Assembly (NCBI RefSeq): GCF_014697025.1
Contig: NZ_JACJRC010000035.1
Location: 1-46,850 of the forward strand
Reading direction: 5' to 3'
Source: Alkalinema sp. FACHB-956
GTDB lineage: Bacteria; Cyanobacteriota; Cyanobacteriia; Leptolyngbyales; Leptolyngbyaceae
Length of the DNA stretch: 46,850 nt
The translations under genes were made by a program, and so were the position numbers. Within the stretch, counting starts at the first letter, position 1. Each line of letters opens with the position of its first letter. Of this stretch, positions 15,690-24,559 are shown piece after piece. Below the pieces are notes generated by a model that was not told the origin of the DNA, did no database searches, and saw only the letters and a program-made list of their open reading frames with translations.

Positions 15690-15851
15690 TCACAAACCAA
15701 GTTTTTCACTGACCTCAAGGAGGAATGCCAATGAAACAGCCCCGAATAAGCTAAAAACCCCAGCGATAAAAATCACTGAGGCTTCGAGCTTATTCAAATC
15801 ATCGAAATGCTTGGGCGGGATGACTAACTCGTTTTGCTTGGCGGCTTGCAG
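15690..15851 (-). CDS. Candidate small membrane peptide (53 residues, CTG start) near the replication gene
   Basis: No ATG is available, but a CTG at 15851-15849 has AAGGA seven bases before it, and the frame runs to TGA 15690. The product is 53 residues with one hydrophobic helix (VIFIAGVFSLFGAVSLAFLL) and charged flanks. A strong minus-strand promoter and a 25-base hairpin in the leader lie just upstream. A short hydrophobic peptide with a structured leader recalls type I toxins, but it could equally be the end of a lost gene. A shorter TTG start (15797) is possible. Confidence 0.35.
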   Translation of the reverse strand: MQAAKQNELVIPPKHFDDLNKLEASVIFIAGVFSLFGAVSLAFLLEVSEKLGL

Positions 15852-15869
15852 TTAGAAATCCTTCCGAGA

Positions 15870-15894
15870 CCCAAAGTGGCGTAGCCTCTTTGGG
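15870..15894 (-). promoter_or_regulatory. Leader hairpin: perfect nested stem
   Basis: CCCAAAG pairs with CTTTGGG, and inside it GGC pairs with GCC around a three-base loop, with one opposed A-A pair between the two stems (minus-strand reading). It would form in the 5' leader of the minus-strand transcript, just before the AAGGA ribosome site. The GGCGTAGCC core resembles dispersed cyanobacterial repeats. Confidence 0.5.
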
Positions 15895-15911
15895 GGCTTT
15901 GCCTTGCTCTA

Positions 15912-15941
15912 ATTATAGGCATGGCAATGGTTGCCGTGCAA
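15912..15941 (-). promoter_or_regulatory. Minus-strand promoter facing away from the replication gene
   Basis: TTGCAC (15941-15936), an 18-base spacer and a consensus TATAAT (15917-15912). It would start RNA near 15905 and read through the leader hairpin into the 53-residue frame. Divergent transcription so close to a rep gene may also matter for replication control. Confidence 0.5.
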
Positions 15942-16013
15942 CTTTTTTTGCTTACAACCAGCTTTCCCAAGCATTTCCATCGGGTGAAGTGTGGTCTCAG
16001 TTTTCCTAAAACC

Positions 16014-16095
16014 GTTGCTACAAGAGCCTTCTAGGATCCAACCTCACAGTCCAAAAAGGTAAGATTTTTCCTAACTTTTTTGAACTTGTAGCAAC
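16014..16095. repeat. 11-bp inverted repeat upstream of the replication gene
   Basis: GTTGCTACAAG (16014-16024) and its exact reverse complement (16085-16095) flank a 60-base AT-rich stretch with a smaller imperfect palindrome near 16050-16078. It ends about 55 bases before the rep start. It is a candidate origin element or leader structure controlling rep expression. Confidence 0.5.
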
Positions 16096-16150
16096 CCAAA
16101 ATCTGACCGCGCTTACCCTTGTCCACTTTTTGCCAGGGAAGCGATTTGTC

Positions 16151-19100
16151 ATGTCATTAACGATTACGACCCCCGTTCTCACCGCTGCTTCGACCAAGCA
16201 CACCGCCTTCGATCGGGAATTCATCCAAGGCTCTGCCATCCATCCCAGCCTCTACGCCGCCACGGTGCAGGTTGTGGGGGACCTAGAACAGGATGCCGGT
16301 GGTGATGCCGCCACACCCATCCACGATGCCCTGAACTGGCGCTATGTCCGGTTTGGCCACACAGTGAACACCACCCTGCTGGCCGCCCTCTTCCTGAATG
16401 AAGATGGATCCTACTGGCAGGCCAAACTATCTGAACCCAAACAAGACCGCAAAACGGGCAAAACACGTAAATACGAAACGCCTGTTGGTAACGGCGCACG
16501 GGCCTACCTCCCCAGCGTGCCACCTGAGATCCGGCAGAAAGTCAACCAACGCCAGCAGATAGAATGCCCTACGGAAGGCTCGTTCTGGGACTTCATCGCC
16601 CAGCATCCCGAAATCCCGATCGTCCTGACCGAAGGGGGCAAAAAATCCCTCGCGGCCCTCTCCCAAGGGTTTGTGGCGATCGCGCTCTATGGGATCAATG
16701 CAGGCGTGAACAAGTATGAAACGATCGGGGGGGAACGCATTCGTCGTCTTCAGCCAGAACTGATCCCCGATTTACAACGGTTTGCTGGGACAGGCAGGCC
16801 GTTCACCCTCGCCTTCGACCAAGATACGAAGCCCAAGACCCGCCATAAGGTGGCTAGCGCATTGGCCGATTTATCTTGGCACTTGGAACAGCAAGGCTGC
16901 ACGGTCAGGATTGCCACCTGGGAGGGTCAAAGCGGCCAATGCAAAGGCTTGGACGACCTGATCGTAAATGCTGGGGCTGAAGCATGGCAAAACGCCTACC
17001 AACAGGCCATCCCAGCCCGCGAATGGCGCATTATGCAGCAGCTTGCTGCCCAAATCAAACGCCAGCCAGATTTAGCGATCGGCACCCAAGAATTCTCAGA
17101 AGTCGCCCCAAACCTTCCCAAGGCAGGCATTCTCGCCCTCTATGGTGGCAAGGGGACCGGGAAATCAGAGGCCATCAAACAGATCCTGACTGGACAGTCC
17201 TGGCTCTCCGTCACGCCACTGGTCAGCCTGGGGCGCGACCAAGGCGAAGCCTGGGGCGGAGTATTCATCAACGACGGCGATATCATTGGATCCCAACTCC
17301 TCAAAGACGGGCAACCCGTGCATGGCGCATCGGTCTGCATCCCCTCCCTCACCAAGGTCAACCGGATCGAGGCAGACGTTCTCGTGCTAGACGAACTCAC
17401 CGCCACCCTGGAGTTCCTCCTTGGCTCCAAACTGGCCAATAAAAACGGTCTGCGTCCTGTGCTACTCGATGAATTCATCCGGCGGGTGCAGAGATCGGAA
17501 CAGGTGATTCTGGCCGATGCCGATTTGACCGAAGAAGCGATCGCCTACATTGAGGCGATACGGGGTGAGCGGGCTTATTTAGTGCGCAGCGATCGTCAAG
17601 CCCTGACCTATCCAACCTGGATCCTAGAAGGAACCCAACCCCAAGCGATCGCGGCCCTGACGGAACGCTTTCAAACCCTGCCAACTCAGCAACTGATTTA
17701 CCTCAACTGCGACAGTAAGACGCTGGCCGATAGTCTGGCTAAACTTTTACAAGCACAGGGCATTTCCAGCTTGCTGATCACCAGCGATACCAGCGGCTGC
17801 GCAACGGAAGCAGAATTTCTCGCTAGCCAAGGTCGAATGCTGCCAACCCTCATCCGGCAAGGTATTCGCGCCATCATCACCAGCCCGACCGTCACCCAAG
17901 GCTTCAACATCAAGGCCCACACAGAGCTGATTGATTCCGTTTGGGGCTTCTACAAAGGCGGCAGCATCACCGCCCATGCCATGGCGCAAGCCCTCGACAG
18001 AGTGCGCTCCAACGACGTACCCCGCTTTGTCCACGTTGCCAAAAAGGGCAGCGCCTACAGCAAACTGAGCAAAGCCCAAGCGATCGCGCCATTCTTGAAG
18101 GAATTCAAGCAAATCAGTACCGCTGCTGCTCGCCTGGTGCGGCACCAGCTCAATCCGATGACCCTGAACACCGTGGATGGCCTGGATTGGCAATCCCAGA
18201 ACCTGAAACTCTTGGCTTCCCTGGAAGTGCGCCGCAATCGGGGGATGGTAGCATTACGGGATACATTGGTCGCCTTACTGCGGCAGGAAGGCAAGCAAGT
18301 GCAATCGCTACGGCCTACCGTTCCCACTGCGGCCACCAAAGCTGCTAGTCGAGAACTCAAAGCCGCCCAACAGCAGGTGACCCAAGCACAGGCCCAAGCG
18401 GTCGCCCAGGCAACCCCGATCGATGACGCGGAAGCTAAACGTCTGTCAGAGCAAACCACACCCCTCACGCCAGAGCAACTCCTCAGCCTGACCCAATGGC
18501 AGCTTGCCCGCTTTTATCGTCTCGACAACCTGACGGCAACCGATGTGCTGTTTGATAAAAAAGGCGTCACCCAACACCACATCCGCAACCTAGAGGCAGC
18601 GCTCTCACAGGCAAAAGCAGAAGAACGCACCGCCCACAGCATCCACCAGAACCCTGACACCCCCCAAGATTGGGACAAAGCCGCTGTGCATCGCTGGATG
18701 ATGGAACAGTGCGGCATCCTGCCGCTGGTGGTACAAATTGTGCGCCAGGAAGTCACCCAGTTCACGCCGGAGATTACCGCACCGATCTCGCAGTTTGTTC
18801 GTAACCATGCCACCGAATTTCGCATTGGGTTTGGTTATGCCAAGCTCGATAAAATGTCTGACCAGCAAATCGTAGGCATTCTGCTGGGGCACTACGGCAT
18901 TCGCAGCAAACGTCACCGACGACGGAACGCCTACAGTGTTGACCAAGCCCATTTGGAGGCGCTTCTCAATGTCCTGAAACGCAGGCAGCAAGCCGATCCA
19001 CAGGGAGCGAAAAAAGAGAGTAATCCAGAGGTCTGGATCTCTCTAGAAAGCCCAATGGAAGAAGAAAGAGAGGAAGATGGACAAAAGCTAAAAACGTCAG

Positions 19101-19165
19101 ATCTCAGCAAAAGGATTGTCGGATCTGACCAGTCCCGTGGAACTGAAGCGCCAGTTTCTGCTTGA
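16151..19165 (+). CDS. Plasmid replication protein, CyRepA1 type (Toprim-like plus helicase domains)
   Basis: A 1004-residue protein. A DUF3854/Toprim-like segment starts at VLTEGGKKS (about 159-166), with FTLAFDQDT as the acidic motif. A helicase-like P-loop domain follows: GGKGTGKS (332-339), VLVLDELTA (about 411-419), and a motif VI-like QALDRVR region near 620. The C-terminal third is Gln/Ala-rich, then basic. This order matches cyanobacterial plasmid initiators called CyRepA1, which combine priming/nicking-like and unwinding functions. The frame is open from a TTG at 16130; I use the ATG at 16151, with AGGGAAG nine bases before it. The origin is probably in the repeat-rich region upstream. 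Confidence 0.85.
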   Translation: MSLTITTPVLTAASTKHTAFDREFIQGSAIHPSLYAATVQVVGDLEQDAGGDAATPIHDALNWRYVRFGHTVNTTLLAALFLNEDGSYWQAKLSEPKQDRKTGKTRKYETPVGNGARAYLPSVPPEIRQKVNQRQQIECPTEGSFWDFIAQHPEIPIVLTEGGKKSLAALSQGFVAIALYGINAGVNKYETIGGERIRRLQPELIPDLQRFAGTGRPFTLAFDQDTKPKTRHKVASALADLSWHLEQQGCTVRIATWEGQSGQCKGLDDLIVNAGAEAWQNAYQQAIPAREWRIMQQLAAQIKRQPDLAIGTQEFSEVAPNLPKAGILALYGGKGTGKSEAIKQILTGQSWLSVTPLVSLGRDQGEAWGGVFINDGDIIGSQLLKDGQPVHGASVCIPSLTKVNRIEADVLVLDELTATLEFLLGSKLANKNGLRPVLLDEFIRRVQRSEQVILADADLTEEAIAYIEAIRGERAYLVRSDRQALTYPTWILEGTQPQAIAALTERFQTLPTQQLIYLNCDSKTLADSLAKLLQAQGISSLLITSDTSGCATEAEFLASQGRMLPTLIRQGIRAIITSPTVTQGFNIKAHTELIDSVWGFYKGGSITAHAMAQALDRVRSNDVPRFVHVAKKGSAYSKLSKAQAIAPFLKEFKQISTAAARLVRHQLNPMTLNTVDGLDWQSQNLKLLASLEVRRNRGMVALRDTLVALLRQEGKQVQSLRPTVPTAATKAASRELKAAQQQVTQAQAQAVAQATPIDDAEAKRLSEQTTPLTPEQLLSLTQWQLARFYRLDNLTATDVLFDKKGVTQHHIRNLEAALSQAKAEERTAHSIHQNPDTPQDWDKAAVHRWMMEQCGILPLVVQIVRQEVTQFTPEITAPISQFVRNHATEFRIGFGYAKLDKMSDQQIVGILLGHYGIRSKRHRRRNAYSVDQAHLEALLNVLKRRQQADPQGAKKESNPEVWISLESPMEEEREEDGQKLKTSDLSKRIVGSDQSRGTEAPVSA

Positions 19166-19304
19166 ATTTAATTGAATCCAAGAAAGTCGCAAAGTCAAAG
19201 CTGTTTCAAGGGTTCATCATAGCTAGCTGGCATACTGGATTCTGGTTCTATAGCCATGAAGGCTTTCACCTTGTACCGCCATCCTATGGTAGGAGAAAGC
19301 AGCA

Positions 19305-20096
19305 TTAGCAGCACCGCTGGAATCTGAAACGGCTGAGATCTTGGGTTGTTTGGATTGCTGATCGGATCAACGTGAGCGTGGGATTCTGTCTTGCCAGTTC
19401 AGCGGATCGGCCTTGACCGATCGCTTCCATAGCTGTGAGGTAAATCCTAGACATTAGATCGGTTGGTGAATGCGATTGTTCGTCGTAGTCCCAACTGTTG
19501 GCGTCAAGATCATCCTCTTCGATCGTTGCAGTGCTTTCCTGGCATGCATTAGCTGCCGCCTTGAGCTGCTCAGGTGTGAATTTTGCAATCACTAATTCCT
19601 GGTTATCAGGCAGATTCCTGATTTGCTGTATTAACTGTTCAAACTTCTTCGAGTTGTGTTGTTTCGATTCGATCAGGTGGATATCAATGAGTTTTTGAAG
19701 AACTTTGCCCTGGGTGAGGTTGAGTAATTCTGCCAAGAATCGAATGAGATTGCGGCAAGTGGGTGTGAGTGACCAGCCCGTACGCTTTTTGGGGGGCGAT
19801 GGGCAATCATTCACCTCCATTAGCTTTGGCTGTGCGTCATCAAATCCTCTCAATAACTGGCGATATTGACGCCTGTAACGCCTTGGGTTCAACAGCAATT
19901 GCAACACAGTCACCCGCAACAAGCGTTCCACGAACTCTCCTTTGGAGAGCGACAACTCCTGGGCTTGCTGTTCGATATAGGAGTTATACACCTCCTCTAC
20001 AGCGATCTGAAAGGACTCCTTGTTTTCGAGGTCAGTCCCAGATGGACCTCGCTGGCTCTGTTTGCCCGTTGTCGTTTCTTCTACTAGCTGTTTCAT
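19305..20096 (-). CDS. Hypothetical plasmid protein with two RHH-like segments
   Basis: A 263-residue soluble protein. Two segments look RHH-like: one around LSLSKGEFVERLLRVTV (about 48-65), and GWSLTPTCRNLIRFLAELL (about 108-126) followed by helix GKVLQKLIDIHL. A basic stretch (RRYRRQYRQ) lies between them, and an acidic part (EEDDLDANSWDYDE) follows later. This suggests a DNA-binding plasmid protein. It converges with the rep gene and has a 12-bp inverted repeat about 190 bases upstream of its start. Confidence 0.6.
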   Translation of the reverse strand: MKQLVEETTTGKQSQRGPSGTDLENKESFQIAVEEVYNSYIEQQAQELSLSKGEFVERLLRVTVLQLLLNPRRYRRQYRQLLRGFDDAQPKLMEVNDCPSPPKKRTGWSLTPTCRNLIRFLAELLNLTQGKVLQKLIDIHLIESKQHNSKKFEQLIQQIRNLPDNQELVIAKFTPEQLKAAANACQESTATIEEDDLDANSWDYDEQSHSPTDLMSRIYLTAMEAIGQGRSAELARQNPTLTLIRSAIQTTQDLSRFRFQRCC

Positions 20097-20573
20097 ATCT
20101 GGTTTTTATTGCAAATGCGGCTGATTTTAGGACATGCGCAAAGTGATAGGGCCAGCTAAGTAGGATGAAAATGCCTGAAAGCCTTGTCATATAAGGTTTC
20201 TACAACTTAATGCCAATGGATGACCGTTGCTTGGAATGCTGAGATTCCTTGGTGAATACGTGAAGGGTAGAAGCCTTCTGATCACAGATCACAAGACTTA
20301 GCAGTCTTCTGATGCAATGCCTTCATTTATCGGCCTTTAGGTCTTGTGATCTACAGTTTTTGGGGCTATTTTTTCAACTAAAAATCGGCTTTTTTCAGAT
20401 ATTTTTCTGGTTTAGTTTGTGCTTTTATTTCTTAATATTTCTTATATTTTTGATCAGTGGTAGTTGCAGTAAATAATTAGCTCTTGTGATCCTGAAATGT
20501 GCTCGAAAAGCCCCTAGCCAAGCCGATTGAAGGGCCATAGAATGCAATTGTCCTGAGAACACGAGTGCCCAAA
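20097..20573. other. AT-rich intergenic region with a 12-bp inverted repeat
   Basis: No convincing gene. AGATCACAAGAC (20286-20297) and its exact reverse complement (20341-20352) flank a 43-base loop containing further short repeats (CTTCTGATCA at 20276 and CTTCTGATGC nearby). Bases 20355-20470 are T-rich. It lies between a minus-strand gene and a plus-strand RHH gene, so it should hold both promoters and possibly operator sites. Confidence 0.45.
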
Positions 20574-20831
20574 ATGAAAACAAAACGAAAAGGGTTGCGA
20601 CGATCGAACTTATGTAAGGGGAAAAAGTGCATGCGACATGTTCCAATTAATCCCTATGAGGAACTGAAAAAACGTTGCACCGTGAGTATCACTCCCACAG
20701 GTCTCAAGGGACTAGATGCGCTATGTGCAAAGCTCCAAATTTGTCGCAGCGAGTTTCTAGAACAACTGGGGCGTGGCTTGATTTCTCTCGATTCTAGGCA
20801 TTTGCTTAACCTAGAAGAAACGCTGGATTGA
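20574..20831 (+). CDS. Small RHH-like DNA-binding protein with basic N-terminus
   Basis: About 85 residues: a very basic N-terminus (KTKRKGLRRSNLCKGKK), then a RHH-like core, CTVSITPTGLKGLDALC plus helix CRSEFLEQLGRGLI. Starts at GTG 20565 and ATG 20574 are both possible, and no strong ribosome site decides. Small proteins with an SLTP/SITPTG strand of this kind are frequent next to cyanobacterial plasmid recombinase or replication genes. It is likely a regulator of the downstream recombinase or of its own gene. Confidence 0.62.
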   Translation: MKTKRKGLRRSNLCKGKKCMRHVPINPYEELKKRCTVSITPTGLKGLDALCAKLQICRSEFLEQLGRGLISLDSRHLLNLEETLD

Positions 20832-21219
20832 GAAGGGATAAGCATTGAGAGAGTGCGTAAGAGCTAGATCAGAAGAATGTACTAGATTGCGCTGAATTTT
20901 CTTCATTGATCGCATCTTAATAATCGATTGGCTATGCCTCTCTAGCATTTATTTACGACTTGTAATTTATTACGATTTTGATTTTATTTATTACTGCTCA
21001 TGTCGTAAATAAGAGCTAATTGATTACTGAGATAGGCTTTGAAGAATCGCCTAAAAGCAAGGATTTCGCAATAGAAAACGTTTCTTTTGGGTGTACACTA
21101 ATTCCAGTGAAATAAATCTTGTGCAACTAACTTAAAATCTTGAAAAGATTGCCCTTCAAAAAGTTAGCTCTTACGCACAATCTAGGTTTCGAACAAAAAT
21201 TTTTCCTTGAGTGATCAAT
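20832..21219. other. Repeat-rich region before the large recombinase gene
   Basis: AT-rich and without a gene. TTATTTACGAC (20949-20959) and its reverse complement (21002-21012) form an inverted repeat. GTGCGTAAGAGCTA (20853-20866) and its exact reverse complement (21165-21178) enclose the region. TAAGAGCTA appears three times (20858-20866 and 21010-21018 on plus; inverted within 21165-21178). Such nested repeats beside a tyrosine recombinase are candidate recombination (att-like) or operator sites. Confidence 0.5.
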
Positions 21220-23223
21220 ATGAAATCTAACTTGAGCTTGTGGGATGCAGTGCAAGATTATTTGCTGCATCTCAGTGAATTCAAAGACCCAAAGAGCTGT
21301 CGATCGACTGCGAATCAATTGCGATCGGCAATGCTGAGGTTTGTTGCCTTGGGCTTGGGGTCAGAGCGCGAAAATCCTCGAGCAAAGATGTCGAATCACG
21401 AGAGTCAAGCCGCGATCGATTTTCTCGATCGGCTACCCGTTGATCAGGTGGCGAAGGTGCCTCGGGCTTTGCACACAGGTTTTTCCCAGCTGAGAGCCTC
21501 TGAGGCCAGCCAGAAAAATTACGCTAGCTACATTGGCGGCTTCATGGCGTGGTCTAAAGATCAGCCTTGGCATCCTGGCTTACCCCAAGCCTTTGAGAAG
21601 CGGTGCCCAAAGATGATGGCGCGGGGCAAAAGCAGGAAAATTGCCAATAAAATCACCCATCGATCTGGCAAATACAAGAAATATGCACTAGATCAAAAAG
21701 ACATGTCGCCTGAACTGCTGGCAGACTTGAAACAATTTGAAGCATTTCTCAGCGATCCTCACCATCCGGAGCGCTTGACAGGTGTCCCGCCCCTCAAACC
21801 GAGTTCTGCGAAGGCGTATCTCAAGAATCTGAGATTGATGCTGGGATTTCGGGTTCGGCACGATTCAGATCCGATCGAAGCTTCGCGAATCCAGCTTTCA
21901 GATCTGGTTCCGATCTTGTCGTCGTCGGTGCTGGATGATCTCAGTCGGCCATTGCAGCGGCAACTCCAGCAGCAAGCCCGTGAGACGTTTTCGCGCTGGT
22001 GGCATGGCTATTTGGTGTTTTTGGCGGATGCGATGGAATCTCGCAGCCCGCGAACGACCATGAATAAATTGCTGGCTTTGATGGCGTTGGCAAAATTTCT
22101 GTACCGAAAAGAGGTGTTGTTTGAAACTGATTACGGCTCTATTTTTGTGATGCAGGTGATTAACCAACTGCTGAAGCAGGCGATGCATGAGGTCGGGCGT
22201 TGGCGATCGCGCAAACAAACGGTCAGTAAATTCAGCGAAAAGTGGCTAGATTACGATCCAGAGCAGGAAACCATCTTGGATGCAATTTATAGGCGCATTG
22301 TGGAGCCGCTACGCTTGGAACTGGCTGTGCGTGACCAATATGGGCAATATCGCCAGCCGAGGGCGATCGCCAAAAGTCTAGCGCACTTTTTGCTGTGGCA
22401 TCGTATGACAACTTACCCGGCGCGGCGACCTGGCGAAATTCGCCAACTGAAGGTGGCGCTCTTTTGTCCAGTGGAGAAGCCCCCTGAAGTTCCAGCGGAT
22501 GGCTATTATTTCCCGCTGCTGCCGAACCAGTACCGGGAGGTCGATGCCAGCGGGAATCCAACGGATAACTGCCTGTATCGCATTTACTCCCATGACAGTG
22601 GGGGACAGCTTCAGGGCAAATACATGCTCCAAATTTGTGGCTCAAAAACCCATGAGAAGTATGGGATGCAAGAGTTCCCGATCGACGATGAGATGTTTGA
22701 GGATCAAACGACGCTGTATGGCCGTTATCACGACTATCTTTGTGGGCGCTGGGTCGTGGGCGGAAACAAGCATGATTTGCGCTATACCTGGTGGCGGTCT
22801 GAATGGTACGGACAGCGGGGCCGATGGGTCTCGAAGGGGCGGCAGGAGTTTAATCCGGAGGTGTTTGCTTTACCGAATCCGGAGGGGGTGGGGATGATTG
22901 TGCCGTGGGGCTATCTGTTTCCGGGGCCTCTGACAGGAAAATGCATGTCTGAGGCGAACTTTGGCAGATTTTTTTCCAATCCGGCGATGCGGCTGACGAA
23001 CAAAAAGATTACGCCCCACATGCTCCGGAAGGTGTGGGCTACTTGGGCGATCGAGGCTGGTTTGACGGAGCGGGAGGTGCTGGCGGTGGCTTACCTGATG
23101 GGGCATTCCACAGCGACGTTCCATGCAGACTATGCCCGCCCAACGTCTGAGGTGCAGCGGCGATTTCTGGATGGTTTGCTGCGGCAGCGGGCGAAAAATC
23201 GGGCCAATCCTCCAGATTGTTGA
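21220..23223 (+). CDS. Large tyrosine recombinase (about 667 residues)
   Basis: The C-terminal third holds the full tyrosine recombinase set: ARRPGEIRQL (catalytic Arg near residue 402), GSKTHEKYG (Lys near 472), PHMLRKVW (His/Arg near 600), MGHS (His near 629) and HADYARP (nucleophilic Tyr near 638). The N-terminal 380 residues are helical and basic and unlike common integrase arm domains, making it about twice the usual integrase length. Starts at GTG 21211 or ATG 21220 are possible. The preceding region is rich in inverted repeats that could be its sites. Its relation to the small integrase across the join is remote. Target specificity is unknown. Confidence 0.8.
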   Translation: MKSNLSLWDAVQDYLLHLSEFKDPKSCRSTANQLRSAMLRFVALGLGSERENPRAKMSNHESQAAIDFLDRLPVDQVAKVPRALHTGFSQLRASEASQKNYASYIGGFMAWSKDQPWHPGLPQAFEKRCPKMMARGKSRKIANKITHRSGKYKKYALDQKDMSPELLADLKQFEAFLSDPHHPERLTGVPPLKPSSAKAYLKNLRLMLGFRVRHDSDPIEASRIQLSDLVPILSSSVLDDLSRPLQRQLQQQARETFSRWWHGYLVFLADAMESRSPRTTMNKLLALMALAKFLYRKEVLFETDYGSIFVMQVINQLLKQAMHEVGRWRSRKQTVSKFSEKWLDYDPEQETILDAIYRRIVEPLRLELAVRDQYGQYRQPRAIAKSLAHFLLWHRMTTYPARRPGEIRQLKVALFCPVEKPPEVPADGYYFPLLPNQYREVDASGNPTDNCLYRIYSHDSGGQLQGKYMLQICGSKTHEKYGMQEFPIDDEMFEDQTTLYGRYHDYLCGRWVVGGNKHDLRYTWWRSEWYGQRGRWVSKGRQEFNPEVFALPNPEGVGMIVPWGYLFPGPLTGKCMSEANFGRFFSNPAMRLTNKKITPHMLRKVWATWAIEAGLTEREVLAVAYLMGHSTATFHADYARPTSEVQRRFLDGLLRQRAKNRANPPDC

Positions 23224-23244
23224 GAGGGTGGGGGAGATTAGGGG

Positions 23245-23289
23245 CGTGAGGTGCGCGGAATTTGCAGAAAAAATTTCGCGCACCTCACG
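23245..23289. terminator. Strong hairpin between convergent genes
   Basis: CGTGAGGTGCGCG (23245-23257) pairs perfectly with 23277-23289, extended by two more A-T pairs after one mismatch, around a 13-base loop. It lies between the recombinase end and the oppositely oriented FGE gene, where a bidirectional terminator is expected. No long U-run follows on either strand. A GA-rich stretch (23290-23345) separates it from the FGE gene. Confidence 0.55.
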
Positions 23290-23340
23290 CGAGGGCAAAG
23301 GGCAAAAGAGACCAGAGCAGAGGGCAAGAGGACAAGAGGG

Positions 23341-24456
23341 CTAAGGGCTAGGGAAGAGTCTTGGGGCTGAACAGACAACACGAAAACCGAGGATGAAGTT
23401 GCGCGCACCCGCAACAGTGAGGTTGCGAGAGGCAGAGCGACAACGCATAGGAAGGCTGCTCCAGGAGCCGCCGCGCAGTACATATGATCTATCTTCGCCC
23501 ACGTCTTGATCCACCCATGCACTGCCATCGATAGTCGCACCTTCATAACTGTCATGCCAGTGGTCGGCACACCATTCCCAGACGTTGCCGTGCATCTCGC
23601 ACAACCCAAAGGCATTGGCAATGCCAAACTGATCGACGGGGGTGGTTTCTTTTCGGTATTCCCCTTTGGGGCCATCGTTGTAGGTGTAGTTGCCGTCGTA
23701 GTTGGCGAGGTCGGTGGTAATGGTCTCCCCAAAGTGAAACGGGGTCATGGTTTCGGCACGGCAGGCATATTCCCACTCCGCTTCGCTAGGCAGGCGGTAG
23801 GGGCGGCCTGTGTGGGCAGAGACGCGGGCACAGAACTCAACGGCATCGTGCCAGGACACCTGCTCCACAGGGCGGTGATCCCCTTTGAAATGAGCGGGAT
23901 CGGGGTCGAGTTCCTGGTTGATGGGGGATAGGCCTGCGACCCATCGCCATTGGGCTTGGGTAACCGGATAGCGTCCCATGAAGAAGCTGGGCACGGTGAC
24001 CTCGTGTTGTGGACCTTCCCTATCCATCCGCTCAGGTTCATCCTCTGGGGAACCCATCAGGAAGCTGCCCCCTGGGATTAGTACCATCTCCAGGGTGGTG
24101 GTGTCACCTAGGGGTTCGGAGTAGTATTGGGCGGTGCCGGGGATGCGTTTTTGGATGAGGGTTCCGTAGGTTTCTTGACTAACGGATTCAGAGTGGACAT
24201 AAGAGTAAGCATAATTGCTCAGTACCGCGCGAAAGTTTCTTTTGTTCACGGGTTGGCCCAACTTTTGCCCTAGGACTCGAAATAATTTAGAGCCTTCTTC
24301 GCGAATGTGACCGAGACTGTACCCTAATCCCATCTCCTCATAGGTATAATTTTCCCAAGCACGACGAAAAATATCTTGGTGTAAGTTGCTCAAAGGTTCG
24401 CCCGTGGCTTGATGAAAGAATTCATTCATCAGCCTTAGCGCTTCATCACACTCCAT
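23341..24456 (-). CDS. HTH (VMAP-associated)-FGE domain protein, DGR-type variable protein A
   Basis: A 371-residue protein. Residues 1-85 match the helix-turn-helix found at the N-termini of vWA-MoxR-associated conflict proteins (EALRLMNEFF, YTYEEMGLGYS, VNKRNFRAVL). Residues about 122-371 are a formylglycine-generating-enzyme/C-type-lectin-like fold (IPGGSFLMGSPEDE, RLPSEAEWEYACR, MHGNVWEW, VLRGGSW, GFRVV). The two catalytic Cys of true FGEs do not seem to align, so this is probably a binding domain. It is closely related to the C-terminus of the 892-residue gene upstream, but its last 25-codon window is saturated with codon position 1 and 2 changes, as in DGR targets. Likely role: variable ligand-recognition subunit of the conflict system. 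Confidence 0.85.
   Translation of the reverse strand: MECDEALRLMNEFFHQATGEPLSNLHQDIFRRAWENYTYEEMGLGYSLGHIREEGSKLFRVLGQKLGQPVNKRNFRAVLSNYAYSYVHSESVSQETYGTLIQKRIPGTAQYYSEPLGDTTTLEMVLIPGGSFLMGSPEDEPERMDREGPQHEVTVPSFFMGRYPVTQAQWRWVAGLSPINQELDPDPAHFKGDHRPVEQVSWHDAVEFCARVSAHTGRPYRLPSEAEWEYACRAETMTPFHFGETITTDLANYDGNYTYNDGPKGEYRKETTPVDQFGIANAFGLCEMHGNVWEWCADHWHDSYEGATIDGSAWVDQDVGEDRSYVLRGGSWSSLPMRCRSASRNLTVAGARNFILGFRVVCSAPRLFPSP
23386..23460 (-). other. Variable region (VR) of FGE protein A
   Basis: This 75-base window lies in the C-terminal lectin-like loop region. Compared with the paralogous window at 25342-25416, 14 of 25 codons differ, and the remaining 11 are identical at every base. Of 23 substitutions, 22 fall at codon positions 1 or 2. 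This fits copying from a template rich in AAC/AAT codons with adenine mutagenesis. Confidence 0.75.
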
Positions 24457-24559
24457 ATCATCCGCTAAGTATTTTCTTCTCCTTAATCTAACTATTCAGT
24501 AAACAGTCTGCACTTTGAACTGGTAGACCGAATCAAGATGTAATCAGATATCATTACCT

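Noticed and set aside
20425-20646. A 73-codon minus-strand frame with a hydrophobic stretch
   Set aside because: It runs through the start of the plus-strand RHH gene and has no convincing ribosome site.
23341-24456. Active formylglycine-generating enzyme or ergothioneine-type enzyme
   Set aside because: The catalytic cysteine pair does not align, no sulfatase is nearby, and the variable window lies in the ligand-facing region; a binding lectin-like fold fits better.
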